Assembly: GCA_009842645.1 (NCBI GenBank)
Contig: VYFB01000036.1
Span: forward strand, 1-39,718
Length of the DNA stretch: 39,718 nucleotides
Origin: Nitrospira sp. SB0677_bin_15
GTDB lineage: Bacteria > Nitrospirota > Nitrospiria > Nitrospirales > UBA8639
Direction: 5' to 3'
The translations under genes were made by a program, and so were the position numbers. Below are positions 1-9,694 of this stretch, one piece after another; position 1 is the first letter of the stretch; each line of letters starts with the position of its first letter. The notes beneath the pieces are model-generated. The model was not told the DNA's origin. It did not search any database and saw nothing but the letters and a program-made list of their open reading frames with translations.

Positions 1-460
1 TCACCGTCACCGAATTGCCTTCCGCCACCGGGTTCGGCGCCGCCGATAGACTCACCGGCTGTGCATCGTCATCCTTGATTCTCACCTCCACCGAGATCGT
101 ACCCTTGCCGCCCGAAGCTGTATGCGTGACCGTCACCGTGCGGTCGCCGAAATCATCGTTGTCTATAGCAGTTACCGTCACTATCCTCTCCTCGCCCAAG
201 TCTCTGAACAGCATCAAAGTCGGGACCACCTTTATCAGGCCGGACGGGTGGGGTGGGGGTTTCAGCCTCACGGCGATAACACGAGGCAGTTCCTTTATAA
301 GTGTGATGGTGTAAGTGGCCGTACCGCCGTTCTCGGCTACCGACACCTGAGACTTGGAGACTTCCAGTGAGTTGTTGATCGTTTGGGCCTGAGCCTGCAC
401 GCAAGCCGTTGCGAATGCTAATAGCATGACCGCCCAACTCAGGGCCAATTGATTCTTCAT
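1..460 (-). CDS. Secreted Calx-beta-like repeat protein, N-terminal part (runs off the window edge)
   Basis: Absent from the ORF track because it has no stop inside the window. Reverse-strand ATG at 460 opens a stop-free frame to position 1: MKNQLALSWAVMLLAFATACVQAQAQTINNSLEVSKSQVSVAENGGTATYTITL...VTVTAIDNDDFGDRTVTVTHTASGG...VRIKDDDAQPVSLSAAPNPVAEGNSVTV. Signal-like N-terminus and Calx-beta-like motifs. Confidence 0.8.
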   Translation of the reverse strand, partial: MKNQLALSWAVMLLAFATACVQAQAQTINNSLEVSKSQVSVAENGGTATYTITLIKELPRVIAVRLKPPPHPSGLIKVVPTLMLFRDLGEERIVTVTAIDNDDFGDRTVTVTHTASGGKGTISVEVRIKDDDAQPVSLSAAPNPVAEGNSVTV

Positions 461-561
461 GAGTTTTGCGATGAGATGCCCCGAATCTCGATCGGCGCGC
501 TAAATTTCTTTGGGAACCTCTGATCCCCGATTAAAAACGTCGGGGACAGGCGTCGAGGACA

Positions 562-709
562 TGTTTACTGCACTCTCGGGCGCAGTGCTGCGTTGTGTCC
601 TCGCTCAACCCTCACCTATCTCCATGATAAGCTTCGGGTTTCGCTGCGGGACGCCTTGCCCTGCATCCCGCTATCACACTTAATCAGAGGTTCCTTAATC
701 AGAGGTTCC
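562..709 (+). repeat. MITE-like repeat, copy 1 (left end degenerate; right end duplicated)
   Basis: tgtcctcgctcaaccctcacctatct...gataagcttcgggtttcgct core; right end cacttaatcagaggttcc (677-694) followed by a second ttaatcagaggttcc (695-709). Confidence 0.85.
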
Positions 710-900
710 CTTATTCATCCGTATGCCAAAGGCTACACGGGCCGTTCACAGCAAACAGGTCCGCCTAAGTCTCACTTTCGTTGAGTCATTGTCGCTATCT
801 TCACTCAAATTGCATGCCACATTTTCAAACGAGAATTTCTCTTTTCATTTCAAATGGTTAGGAAAACTCTTGAGCAAGGCTTGGCATGCCGTTTTTTGTG

Positions 901-945
901 GTGAGACAATAAAGTGTCTCACATGGCATTTTTGAGACACCTCAC
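901..945. promoter_or_regulatory. Inverted repeat GTGAGACA-N6-TGTCTCAC plus a third half-site
   Basis: Perfect 8+8 dyad at 901-922; further GAGACACCTCAC at 934-945; intergenic. Confidence 0.5.
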
Positions 946-1278
946 GGTAATGATCCTTGTGGCTATTCACACATCCTAACTGTTGCAGGATGTTTAATAT
1001 CTGCTACAATTTGAAGTTCCCAATCGGATGTATGCTTAAGAGCCTGCCCGGAGCGTTCTTCGACTTCGCTGTCGCTACGCCCTTTGACAAGCTCAGGACA
1101 GGCTCAGAACCGACGATCCCCTTTCCGTTCATCCTGAGCGTAGCCCCTAGGGGTGAAGTCGAAGGATCAGAACGAACGGGAGCGTGAAGTCGAAGAGCTT
1201 GGCCTGAGCGAAACGAAGGATCGAGCGAAGGGAACAAGCCAGTGAGAATATTTGAGTCACTGAGGAAGAGGTGCGGAC

Positions 1279-2382
1279 GTGAATTCCGTTGAAATCAGGG
1301 CCTTCCCCATTACCGATTACGAGTCGGTTCCGGCCGAGGAACTCTTTGAGCGGACCGGGGCCGCCAAGAAGGCGCTCGGCGACCGGGTGCTGATCCTGGG
1401 GCATAACTACCAGCGGGATGAAGTCATTGTACACGCCGACCTCCGGGGGGATTCCTTGTTGCTGTCCAAGTTGGCGGCGGAACGGTCGCAGCACCCTTAC
1501 GTGGTCTTCTGCGGCGTCCACTTCATGGCGGAAACCGCAGATATTCTGAGCCGGTCGAACCAGACCGTGATTTTACCGGATTTGGCCGCGGGATGTTCCA
1601 TGGCGGACATGGCGGCCATTGAGCAGGTGGATCAGTGTTGGGAGGAACTGGGGCGCGTGCTGTCCGTGGAAGAGGCCGTCATGCCGGCGGTGTACGTGAA
1701 TTCTGCCGCGGTCCTCAAGGCCTTTTGCGGGGAGCATGGAGGCATTACCTGTACGTCGTCCAATGCCAGGGCCGTCATGGAATGGTGCTGGGCCAGGAGA
1801 GAAAAAATCCTGTTCTTCCCGGACGAGCACCTGGGCCGCAACGTAGCCAATGCCATGGGAATGCCGCGGGAACAGATGATCGTCTGGGACCCATACCTGC
1901 CGTACGGGGGGAACACGAAAGAGGCGATCCGAAAAGCCCGCCTGATTTTATGGAAAGGACATTGCAGTGTCCATCAGATGTTTCAACCCGCGCACGTCGA
2001 ATACTTTCGCAAGACCTACCCGGGGATTCAGGTCATTGTGCACCCGGAATGTCACGAAGACGTGGTCAATGAAGCCGATGTGGTGGGGTCCACCGAGCGT
2101 ATTATTCGCGCGGTCAAACAAGCGGAGCCGGGCACCCTGTGGGCCGTGGGCACCGAGTTGAACCTGGTCAACCGGCTGAAACACGAAGAAACCGACAAAC
2201 AGGTGTTTTTCCTGTCCCCCACCGTCTGCCGGTGCGCGACCATGTTCCGGATCGACGCCGCGCACCTGTGTTGGAGCATGGAGAATCTTGCGCAAGGCTG
2301 CGTAGTGAACCGGATTTCCGTCCCGGTCGACGACAAGGTTCTGGCCCGGGTCGCACTCGACAGAATGATGGCGGTCAGCTAA
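1279..2382 (+). CDS. nadA: Quinolinate synthase
   Basis: 367 aa, GTG start; LGHNYQRDEVI, DLAAGCSMADMA, HPECHEDVV and CRCATM-type Cys motifs typical of NadA. Confidence 0.93.
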   Translation: MNSVEIRAFPITDYESVPAEELFERTGAAKKALGDRVLILGHNYQRDEVIVHADLRGDSLLLSKLAAERSQHPYVVFCGVHFMAETADILSRSNQTVILPDLAAGCSMADMAAIEQVDQCWEELGRVLSVEEAVMPAVYVNSAAVLKAFCGEHGGITCTSSNARAVMEWCWARREKILFFPDEHLGRNVANAMGMPREQMIVWDPYLPYGGNTKEAIRKARLILWKGHCSVHQMFQPAHVEYFRKTYPGIQVIVHPECHEDVVNEADVVGSTERIIRAVKQAEPGTLWAVGTELNLVNRLKHEETDKQVFFLSPTVCRCATMFRIDAAHLCWSMENLAQGCVVNRISVPVDDKVLARVALDRMMAVS

Positions 2383-2478
2383 CGAACGGGCATCCTTCAT
2401 GCAGGTTTGCGACCTGCACACCAAGAGATGAAAATGGGACGCTCTTGCACCCTTCTGTCATCTTCGGTTTTCTTTTCC

Positions 2479-2641
2479 GTCATTCCCGACATCTTTAATC
2501 GGGAATCCAGGGTTTTTTCTTTTCCTTCGAATTGCGAGGAGAACGGCACTGGATCCTCGCGTTCGCAAGGATGACAGAAACAGACAAAGGCAAAAGCAAA
2601 AGGCAGAAGACCTTGGATTCCCGATCGGGGTCGGGAATGAC
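2479..2641. repeat. Intergenic element bounded by inverted GTCATTCCCGA...GGGAATCCAGG arms
   Basis: gtcattcccgacatctttaatcgggaatccagg at the left; ccttggattcccgatcggggtcgggaatgac at the right (inverse). Confidence 0.7.
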
Positions 2642-2679
2642 GAATGTGGTTATTTTCGTACCAACGACAAAAGAAGACA

Positions 2680-5535
2680 ATGGATTATAAATCAACGCTC
2701 AATTTGCCCAGGACGGCGTTTCCCATGAAGGGGAACCTGCCGAATCGCGAGCCGGAATTCGTTGCCCGGTGGATGAAACAGGGACTCTATCAACGTATTC
2801 AGGCGTCGCGGGTGGGGAAGCCCTTGTACGTCCTGCATGACGGCCCGCCATATGCCAACGGCCATATTCATATCGGCCACGCGCTCAATAAAATTCTCAA
2901 GGACATCATTGTCAAATCCCGCACCATGGAAGGCATGCAGGCACCCTACGTGCCGGGCTGGGATTGCCACGGATTGCCTATCGAACACCAGGTTACGAAG
3001 CAACTCGGCGAGAAGAAAAAGGACATGAGCGCCACGGATCTGCGCCGGCAATGTCGTGAATACGCGGACAAATTCTGGAACATCCAACGGGACGAGTTTC
3101 AACGGTTGGGCGTCCTGGGTGATTGGGACCGCCCTTACCTCACGATGGACAAAGCCTACGAAGCGACCATCATCCGGGAGTTCGGCAAATTCGTGGAGCG
3201 CGGCGGGGTCTACAAAGGGCTGAAACCTGTGCTGTGGTGTACGCAAGATCAAACTGCCCTGGCCGAGGCTGAAGTGGAATACATGGACCATGAGTCACCC
3301 TCCGTCTACGTGAAATTTCCGTTTGATGCGACTTCAAGGGAACGACTTGGTCTTGCCGGACTCAAAGGCGTCGAAAACATTTCCATCGTCATCTGGACGA
3401 CCACGCCATGGACGCTTCCCGCGAATCAGGCCATCGCGATCCATCCCCGGATCGACTATGCGTTCGTCCTTGTCGGGAAGGAAATTCTGGTCATGGCGGA
3501 AAAGCTGGTCGAAGCCGTGTCCGAAGCCTGTGCGTTGAAAAAGCCTGATATTCTCGGTTGCAAAAAACTCTATCCTGAGCCTGTCGAAGGAGGTAATGAC
3601 GGGTTCGAGGCTCTTCATTGCCAACGACCCCTGGACAACGGGCTTTCGCCCATTCTGCTCGGGGACTTCGTGACACTGGAACAGGGAACCGGGTGCGTGC
3701 ATATCGCGCCGGGCCATGGGATGGATGACTACCTGCTGGCCTTGAAATACAATGCCGGGCAGGTGCTCACGGAACCACTGCAAGTCAAAGTGCCGGTGGA
3801 TGACCACGGACGTTTCACGGAAGAGGTGCATGAGTTTGCCGGGCAGCACGTGTTCAAAGCCAACCCGGCGATCGTGGAAAAACTCAAGCAACGGGGCACG
3901 TTGCTGGGCCATGAGACATTACTCCATTCCTATCCCCATTGCTGGCGCTGCAAGAAGCCGGTGATTTTTCGCGCCACGCAACAATGGTTCGTGTCCATGG
4001 ACGAAGGCCGGTTGCGCGAACGGGCACTTGAAGAAATCGACCGCGTGCAATGGATTCCGGAGCGAGGCCGTGAACGTATCTACGGTATGGTCGAGAACCG
4101 GCCGGATTGGTGTCTGTCCCGTCAACGGATTTGGGGCACGCCGGTCCCCGGATTCACGTGCGCGCAATGCCAAATCCCGTTAATCGACGCGCAGATCATC
4201 GACCGGATTGCTGACTTGGTGAGCAAGCATGGCGCGGACGTGTGGTTCGAACGACCGGCACGGGAATTGCTTCCCGAGGGCACGACCTGTGCGGCATGCG
4301 GGGCCACGGAATTCAACAAGGAACAGGATATCCTGGACGTGTGGTTTGAGTCGGGCGTGAGTCATGCCGCGGTCGTCAAACAGCAGGGCGACGGCTGGTG
4401 GCCGGCGAGCTTGTATCTGGAAGGATCGGATCAGCACAGGGGATGGTTCCACAGCGCGCTTTTGTCCTCCGTGACCACGGACGGGCAGGCGCCTTACCGG
4501 GCCGTGCTGACTCACGGGTTTGTGGTAGACGGGCAGGGCAAAAAGATGTCCAAGTCCGCGGGCAACGTAGTGGCGCCGCAAGACGTGATCAAACAGCACG
4601 GCGCGGAAATCCTGCGTTTGTGGGTCGCAGCCCAGGATTATCAGGAGGACCTTCGCATCTCATCGCAGATTCTCACGCAATTGGTCGAGGCCTACCGGAA
4701 AATCCGGAATACGTGCAGGTATTTGCTCAGCAACGTCTACGATTTCGACCCGCACAAGCATCAGGTGGAGATCTCCCGGTTGCCGGAATTGGACCGGTGG
4801 GCCCTGCTGCGATTCAACAACCTCATCAGTCAGGTTCGCCAAGGCTACGAGATCTTCGATTTTCGGCAGATCGTGCATGAACTCGACTACTTCTGTTCCG
4901 TGGATATGAGCGCGACCTACCTGGATATTCTCAAAGACCGGCTCTACACCTTTGCGCCGGATTCGCCCCTGCGGCGGGGCTCGCAGATGGTGTTGTTCCA
5001 TATCGTCACGGGGTTGGCCCGGCTCATGGCGCCAATCCTGAGCTTTACCGCGGAAGACGTTTGGGACGCTGTGCCCGGAAGAGACCCGTCGCCGGATGAC
5101 TCGGTCCACCTCTCGACCTTTCCCGCTTCCGCGGCCATACCCGATGAGGCAGAGTTGGACGCCAACTGGAAACGATTACTTGCCATCCGCACCATAGTCC
5201 TGTCGGCCTTGGAAGAACAGCGGCGAGAAAAAATCATCGGATCTTCGCTGGAAGCGCGCGTGATGCTTCACGCCGTGCCGGCCTTGCACGAGTTTCTGCA
5301 AGCCTATGAACGCGAGTTACCCACGCTGTTTATCGTGTCCCAGGTGGTCCTTCATCCAACCGGGAACCCTGCCGGTGAAAAGCAATTGGTCAGTGATGAA
5401 GCCTTGGGCATGAGCGTGAACGTCGTGAAGGCCAAGGGAGAAAAATGCGAACGTTGCTGGAATTACCGGGATACCGTGGGCCGCGTGCCCGAACATCCGA
5501 CGCTCTGCGACCGGTGCATTGAGGCCGTGGCGTGA
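2680..5535 (+). CDS. ileS: Isoleucyl-tRNA synthetase
   Basis: Start taken at [29 protein letters not shown] and KMSKSAGN class I aaRS motifs; C-terminal CERCWNYR...CDRC zinc finger. Confidence 0.96.
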   Translation: MDYKSTLNLPRTAFPMKGNLPNREPEFVARWMKQGLYQRIQASRVGKPLYVLHDGPPYANGHIHIGHALNKILKDIIVKSRTMEGMQAPYVPGWDCHGLPIEHQVTKQLGEKKKDMSATDLRRQCREYADKFWNIQRDEFQRLGVLGDWDRPYLTMDKAYEATIIREFGKFVERGGVYKGLKPVLWCTQDQTALAEAEVEYMDHESPSVYVKFPFDATSRERLGLAGLKGVENISIVIWTTTPWTLPANQAIAIHPRIDYAFVLVGKEILVMAEKLVEAVSEACALKKPDILGCKKLYPEPVEGGNDGFEALHCQRPLDNGLSPILLGDFVTLEQGTGCVHIAPGHGMDDYLLALKYNAGQVLTEPLQVKVPVDDHGRFTEEVHEFAGQHVFKANPAIVEKLKQRGTLLGHETLLHSYPHCWRCKKPVIFRATQQWFVSMDEGRLRERALEEIDRVQWIPERGRERIYGMVENRPDWCLSRQRIWGTPVPGFTCAQCQIPLIDAQIIDRIADLVSKHGADVWFERPARELLPEGTTCAACGATEFNKEQDILDVWFESGVSHAAVVKQQGDGWWPASLYLEGSDQHRGWFHSALLSSVTTDGQAPYRAVLTHGFVVDGQGKKMSKSAGNVVAPQDVIKQHGAEILRLWVAAQDYQEDLRISSQILTQLVEAYRKIRNTCRYLLSNVYDFDPHKHQVEISRLPELDRWALLRFNNLISQVRQGYEIFDFRQIVHELDYFCSVDMSATYLDILKDRLYTFAPDSPLRRGSQMVLFHIVTGLARLMAPILSFTAEDVWDAVPGRDPSPDDSVHLSTFPASAAIPDEAELDANWKRLLAIRTIVLSALEEQRREKIIGSSLEARVMLHAVPALHEFLQAYERELPTLFIVSQVVLHPTGNPAGEKQLVSDEALGMSVNVVKAKGEKCERCWNYRDTVGRVPEHPTLCDRCIEAVA

Positions 5536-6095
5536 ACTCCGGATTCCAGCGGTGGGGCATCCTTCTTGGCGTCGGGCTCGTCATCGTGGTCCTGGATCAA
5601 ATCACCAAGACCCTCGTGATGCATACCATGCACCTGCACGAATCCATCCCCGTCATCGCCGGGTTTTTCAACCTGACCTACATCCGGAACCCCGGTGCGG
5701 CCTTCGGCATGTTTGCCACGACCAACAGCGCGTTTCGGCTCATCTTTTTCGTGGGCACGTCCATCTTCGCCATGGGGCTGCTGGGGATGATCTTTTATCG
5801 CATGCACCCGGCAGACGTGTGGGGCCGGCTCAGCGTCGCCGGCATTTTCGGAGGAGCGATCGGGAACCTGCTTGACCGGTTGCAATATGGCGAAGTTGTG
5901 GACTTTCTCGACTTTTACATGGGCGGCTACCACTGGCCGGCCTTCAACGTGGCGGACAGCGCCATCAGCGTAGGGGTCGTGTCACTGCTGATCCTGTTTG
6001 CCATGGATAATAAAGGAGAAACCCCCGCTCCCATCGAGCCAACCGAAGAAGGCACCTCGAACGACAAGGGGAAAAGGACAAGCCATGATCTGTGA
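5532..6095 (+). CDS. lspA: Lipoprotein signal peptidase (signal peptidase II)
   Basis: 187 aa, 4-bp overlap with ile[31 protein letters not shown] and FNVADSAI motifs. Confidence 0.94.
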   Translation: MNSGFQRWGILLGVGLVIVVLDQITKTLVMHTMHLHESIPVIAGFFNLTYIRNPGAAFGMFATTNSAFRLIFFVGTSIFAMGLLGMIFYRMHPADVWGRLSVAGIFGGAIGNLLDRLQYGEVVDFLDFYMGGYHWPAFNVADSAISVGVVSLLILFAMDNKGETPAPIEPTEEGTSNDKGKRTSHDL

Positions 6096-6201
6096 TCGCT
6101 GCGGAGAAGTCACCGAAACCTACGGGAGAGGATTGAGGTGAGGGGGCTTACGGAAACGCCCATGAAAGCCGTCACCTTTCCTTGAGGACGGGCGGCAGAC
6201 G

Positions 6202-6750
6202 TTACTTCCGCATTTCCCCGACAATGTGCGGGAGTTCGGGAATGATGAGGGCTTCCATGGCCAAACGGACCGCGCCGCTTGAGCCGGGAATCGAGAACAG
6301 CACGATTCCCTGATACAGGCCGGCGGTGGCTCGGCTGAGCATCGCGGACGAACTGATTTCCTTGTAGGACAGGTAGCGAAAGAGCTCCCCGAAGCCCGGC
6401 AATCGCTTTTCCAGGAGGCCGTCCACGGCTTCAAACGTGGAATCGCGACGGGAAATGCCGGTGCCGCCATTGATGATGAGGGCCTCGAGTCCAGGTTGTG
6501 CTCCTAATTGCCCGACCAGTTCACGGACTTCGACCGGCTCGTCCTTCACCACGTGATAGGCGCCGATGCGATGGCCGGTCTGCGCCAGCAACTCCCTGAT
6601 GAGTTGTCCGCTCTTATCGGTTTCCGGGGTCCGCGTATCGCTGCACGTAATGATGCCACACTCGATGGAAATAGGCCCGCGCGCCTTGTGTTCGGCAGGG
6701 GGTGCCTGATGCCCGGATTCGTGCCCGTGGGGGGCGTGGTGCGTAGACAT
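6202..6750 (-). CDS. moaB: MogA/MoaB family molybdenum cofactor biosynthesis protein
   Basis: 182 aa; IINGGTGISRRDSTFEAV and FSIPGSSGAVRLAMEALIIPELPHI motifs. Confidence 0.88.
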   Translation of the reverse strand: MSTHHAPHGHESGHQAPPAEHKARGPISIECGIITCSDTRTPETDKSGQLIRELLAQTGHRIGAYHVVKDEPVEVRELVGQLGAQPGLEALIINGGTGISRRDSTFEAVDGLLEKRLPGFGELFRYLSYKEISSSAMLSRATAGLYQGIVLFSIPGSSGAVRLAMEALIIPELPHIVGEMRK

Positions 6751-6777
6751 GATCAGAAGAGGGCGGTTGAGGTTTCT

Positions 6778-7104
6778 CTAGGTCCAAATGGAATCGGGGT
6801 TACATTCAGCCACCGGCGTTCCTTTTTTGATATGTTCATCCAAGATCAAGGGCACGTGCTCTTCTTTGACTTTGGAGTACCAGATGCCGTCCGGGTAGAC
6901 GACCACGGTGGGGCCCTGTTCGCAGGGACCAAGGCAGGTGCTGCCGGTCACGAGTACTTCTCCCGGTTGAAACCCCCGTTCCATCAGACCCATGTTGAGA
7001 TTCATCAGGATATTTTGAGAGCCTTCCCCGCCACAGGAGGGTTTCGGGTGACCCGGCGGTCTGGTGTTGGTGCATACGACAATATGATATTTCGGCTTGG
7101 GCAT
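6778..7104 (-). CDS. (2Fe-2S) ferredoxin domain-containing protein
   Basis: 108 aa; VCTNTRPPGHPKPSCGG...VLVTGSTCLGPCEQGPTVVVYPDGIWY, thioredoxin-like ferredoxin pattern. Confidence 0.87.
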   Translation of the reverse strand: MPKPKYHIVVCTNTRPPGHPKPSCGGEGSQNILMNLNMGLMERGFQPGEVLVTGSTCLGPCEQGPTVVVYPDGIWYSKVKEEHVPLILDEHIKKGTPVAECNPDSIWT

Positions 7105-7331
7105 GACGACTCCTTTCGGTCTATATTAATGCGAAAATAAGCTTCCCGAATCCGTCATTACTGTATGTGTTCACGTATTCGGTGACAATACCCCTTCACC
7201 CCAACCCTCTCCCGCCGGGGGAGAGGGAGTCATCCTTAAATTCCCCTCCTTTGCCTGTCCTGAGCGTAGCGAAGGATCAGGAGGGGTCAGGGGAGGTAGA
7301 GACTGTATGACGGACTGGCCGAAGCCATTGA

Positions 7332-7473
7332 GGAACCTCTGATTAAGTGCACTATCGGGCGCATGGCTGCGTTGTGTCCTCGCTCAACCCTCACCTATCT
7401 CTATGATAAGCTTCGGGTTTCGCTCCGGGACGCCTTGCCCTGCATCCCGCTATCACACTTAATCAGGGGTTCC
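7332..7473 (+). repeat. MITE-like repeat, copy 2 (full length, 142 bp, TTGA target duplication)
   Basis: ggaacctctgattaagtg...cacttaatcaggggttcc; flanked by TTGA on both sides. Confidence 0.92.
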
Positions 7474-7481
7474 TTGAGTGA

Positions 7482-7928
7482 TTATTTCCGGGGTCGAAAC
7501 AGTTCCCACGTCTCGAGACATTCCTCCGGCAAGTCCCAGTGCTTGACGCCTTTCTTGATGAAATCCAGGTAATCGTCCTTGACGCGAAACTTACCGATCG
7601 GATTGGCCGCGTGGGTGGTCACCAATTCTTTCTGCTCGTCTTCCGTCATCACGGTCACTTCCAGATGCCGGAACGCCCCTTCCGGGACTTCCCCGTCATA
7701 GGCATCCAGGATCTTCAGATCTTCGTCGGTGAGTTCAAACGCCGCTCCCCATACGCGTTCTCCCGGCGATGGGGTGATGCTGGCCAAGCCGCATCGCCAT
7801 TGCGAGGAAAAGCGTGGGAAGTGAATGGTGTGGTCCGGAAGGTAAGCCTTGAATAAAAACTGATGTTCGGGTGCCCGTCTTTTCAACTGGGTCGGGTTCA
7901 GGTTTTCGGCGTAAATAAAGACTCGCAT
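7482..7928 (-). CDS. Gamma-glutamylcyclotransferase (AIG2-like) family protein
   Basis: 148 aa; MRVFIYAENLNPTQLKRRAP...VWGAAFELTDEDLKILDAYDGEVPEGAFRHLEVTV. Confidence 0.8.
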   Translation of the reverse strand: MRVFIYAENLNPTQLKRRAPEHQFLFKAYLPDHTIHFPRFSSQWRCGLASITPSPGERVWGAAFELTDEDLKILDAYDGEVPEGAFRHLEVTVMTEDEQKELVTTHAANPIGKFRVKDDYLDFIKKGVKHWDLPEECLETWELFRPRK

Positions 7929-8034
7929 GCGTAATCAGCCTCTCTTCGATCAAGATAACAAACATGTTCTTCTATCATACCGGCGCGTTTGCTTGTCAAG
8001 ATTATGCGCTCGTGGGCCGGAGAGCCAACACACC

Positions 8035-8165
8035 AGCATTGTCATTCTGAGCCGAAGGCGAAGAATCTCGTAGTTGAAGTGGTCGGTTATCGACGGAGAG
8101 ATTCCTCGCAGGTCCTTCGCTTCGCTCAGGACAAGCTCGGAATGACAAATGGGGGTGTCGTTGGC
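8035..8165. repeat. Dispersed intergenic repeat, family B copy 1
   Basis: gtcattctgagc...gaatctcgtagttgaagtggtcggttatcgacggagagattcctcgc...ggaatgacaaatgggggtgtcgttggct; second copy at about 33554-33682. Confidence 0.75.
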
Positions 8166-8953
8166 TACGTTCGTTGACGCAGGAAGTCCCAAATTTTTTC
8201 CATCCCCATTTCAAGCAAGGTGCTCCCGGTTTCATACGCCTTGTTTTCTTCGGCGTGCCGGTCCGCCCAATCCAGGGCAATGGGGAGGGGAATCAATCGC
8301 GCCGGGCCTCCGGTCAGCTTCGCCCACATGAGACTTAAGACCGTGGCGACGCGAAACGGCACGGAGACGGGCTTAACGGCAGGATCGGTCATGTCCTGGC
8401 AGAACTTGGCCGGTGAGGTCACGAGGTATTCCCTGCAGGCCGCGGGGCGAAATTCGTAAATGCTGCACGATTCATCTTCAAGAAAGACGCATGGGAGGCG
8501 CTGGGCGTAATAGGCTTGGTTGACAGGCTCCATATCCGCGTCCGACAACTGTGTGCGGGTTTCGGATAATTGCACGAGCCGGCCGAGGAGTCCCGCCTCG
8601 TTCAAAGCAACTTTAACCTTGGAAAGACGCTGACGAATCCGTTCTCGATGCGGGGAGGGCAATTGCTCGACCCTCTTCTTGAGCGTAAAGGCTTCCGGAG
8701 GAGAAACCGGCACCATCACGCGGCAACAGGCGCCACACCCTTTTTGACAGGAAATCGTTTGCCCGGCCCGTTGCACGTTCGTTTCTTCGAGCTTGAGGGC
8801 TTCTTCTCCCAAGGAACGCATCAACGGGACAATGTCCGACACCGGAATAAAACTTGTCGGGACGGAAATCTCGGCCTGGAGGTCGCCTGCAGGAGTGGGG
8901 AGGGAAAGGCGAAACGTGTCGAGGGGTTTCGACGAACTCTGTTGTTTCGGCAT
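8165..8953 (-). CDS. YkgJ family cysteine cluster protein
   Basis: Start at MPKQQSSSKPL; CQKGCGACCRVMVPVSPPEA and LPCVFLEDESCSIYEFRPAACREYLV cysteine clusters. Confidence 0.85.
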   Translation of the reverse strand: MPKQQSSSKPLDTFRLSLPTPAGDLQAEISVPTSFIPVSDIVPLMRSLGEEALKLEETNVQRAGQTISCQKGCGACCRVMVPVSPPEAFTLKKRVEQLPSPHRERIRQRLSKVKVALNEAGLLGRLVQLSETRTQLSDADMEPVNQAYYAQRLPCVFLEDESCSIYEFRPAACREYLVTSPAKFCQDMTDPAVKPVSVPFRVATVLSLMWAKLTGGPARLIPLPIALDWADRHAEENKAYETGSTLLEMGMEKIWDFLRQRT

Positions 8954-9049
8954 AATATTCGGATTCCGATCCCTATAGCCTAGCGCATTGTTCCGGCCAC
9001 GTACAAGGACGCTTGCCACGGTTGAGCAGTTTGGCTTATTCTGTATGCG

Positions 9050-9457
9050 ATGACGATCTTTCAAAAAATCCTGGACGGCGAGATTCCGTGCCATAAGGTT
9101 TATGAAGACGAGCACGTCCTGGCCTTCCTGGATATCTATCCCTTGTCCTATGGCCATACCCTGGTCATTCCGAAAGAGCCGGCTGAAACCTTGGATCAAC
9201 TGTCGGATGAATCTGCCGCGGCCATCGGTCGCGTGTTACCGCGCCTGTGCCGTGCGGTACGCGAAGCTACGGGGACCGCGGATTTCAACGTCCTGCAGAA
9301 CAACGGTGCCCCGGCCCACCAAGCCATTGGACACGTACACTTCCACATCATTCCGAAAGAAGGCGATGGATCGGGTTTGGGAATAGGGTGGGATGCCAAG
9401 TCTCTCGACGACGGAGACGTCCTCGCCCGGAAGATCGCCGGCTGCCTGGAATCCTGA
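9050..9457 (+). CDS. HIT family protein
   Basis: 135 aa; FQKILDGEIPCHKVYEDEHVLAFLDI...HQAIGHVHFHIIPK (HxHxH). Confidence 0.94.
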   Translation: MTIFQKILDGEIPCHKVYEDEHVLAFLDIYPLSYGHTLVIPKEPAETLDQLSDESAAAIGRVLPRLCRAVREATGTADFNVLQNNGAPAHQAIGHVHFHIIPKEGDGSGLGIGWDAKSLDDGDVLARKIAGCLES

Positions 9458-9694
9458 CCGCCTGCTGACGAATCTGCCCCCGTGTTCTGTCTCCCCCTTT
9501 GTGTAGGGGCGACCGGCCGGTCGCCTGCTCCTACCAGGAAATTGCCAATGGATGACGGAACACAGACAGTGGAGATCGTTGATCGGCTTGAATCGACATT
9601 TTATTTGAATAGGAAGCCCGTTCATGGGGAAGGCGTTGCCGGGGATGTTCCAGCCTCCTATACTGGCTATCAATTTCCTTGAAAGACGAAGAAC

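Noticed and set aside
593-784. ORFs encoding CPRSTLTYLxDKLRVSLRDALPCIPLSHLIRGSL (also at 7363-7572 and similar)
   Set aside because: Translations of the MITE-like repeat, not genes.
6085-6141. [18 protein letters not shown] small ORF after lspA
   Set aside because: Zinc-ribbon-like start but only 18 codons; probably a remnant, too short to support.
7190-7290. GC-rich direct/inverted repeats (ctctcccgccgggggagaggg; cctgagcgtagcgaagg) as CRISPR
   Set aside because: Common dispersed intergenic repeats; no regular repeat-spacer spacing anywhere in the window.
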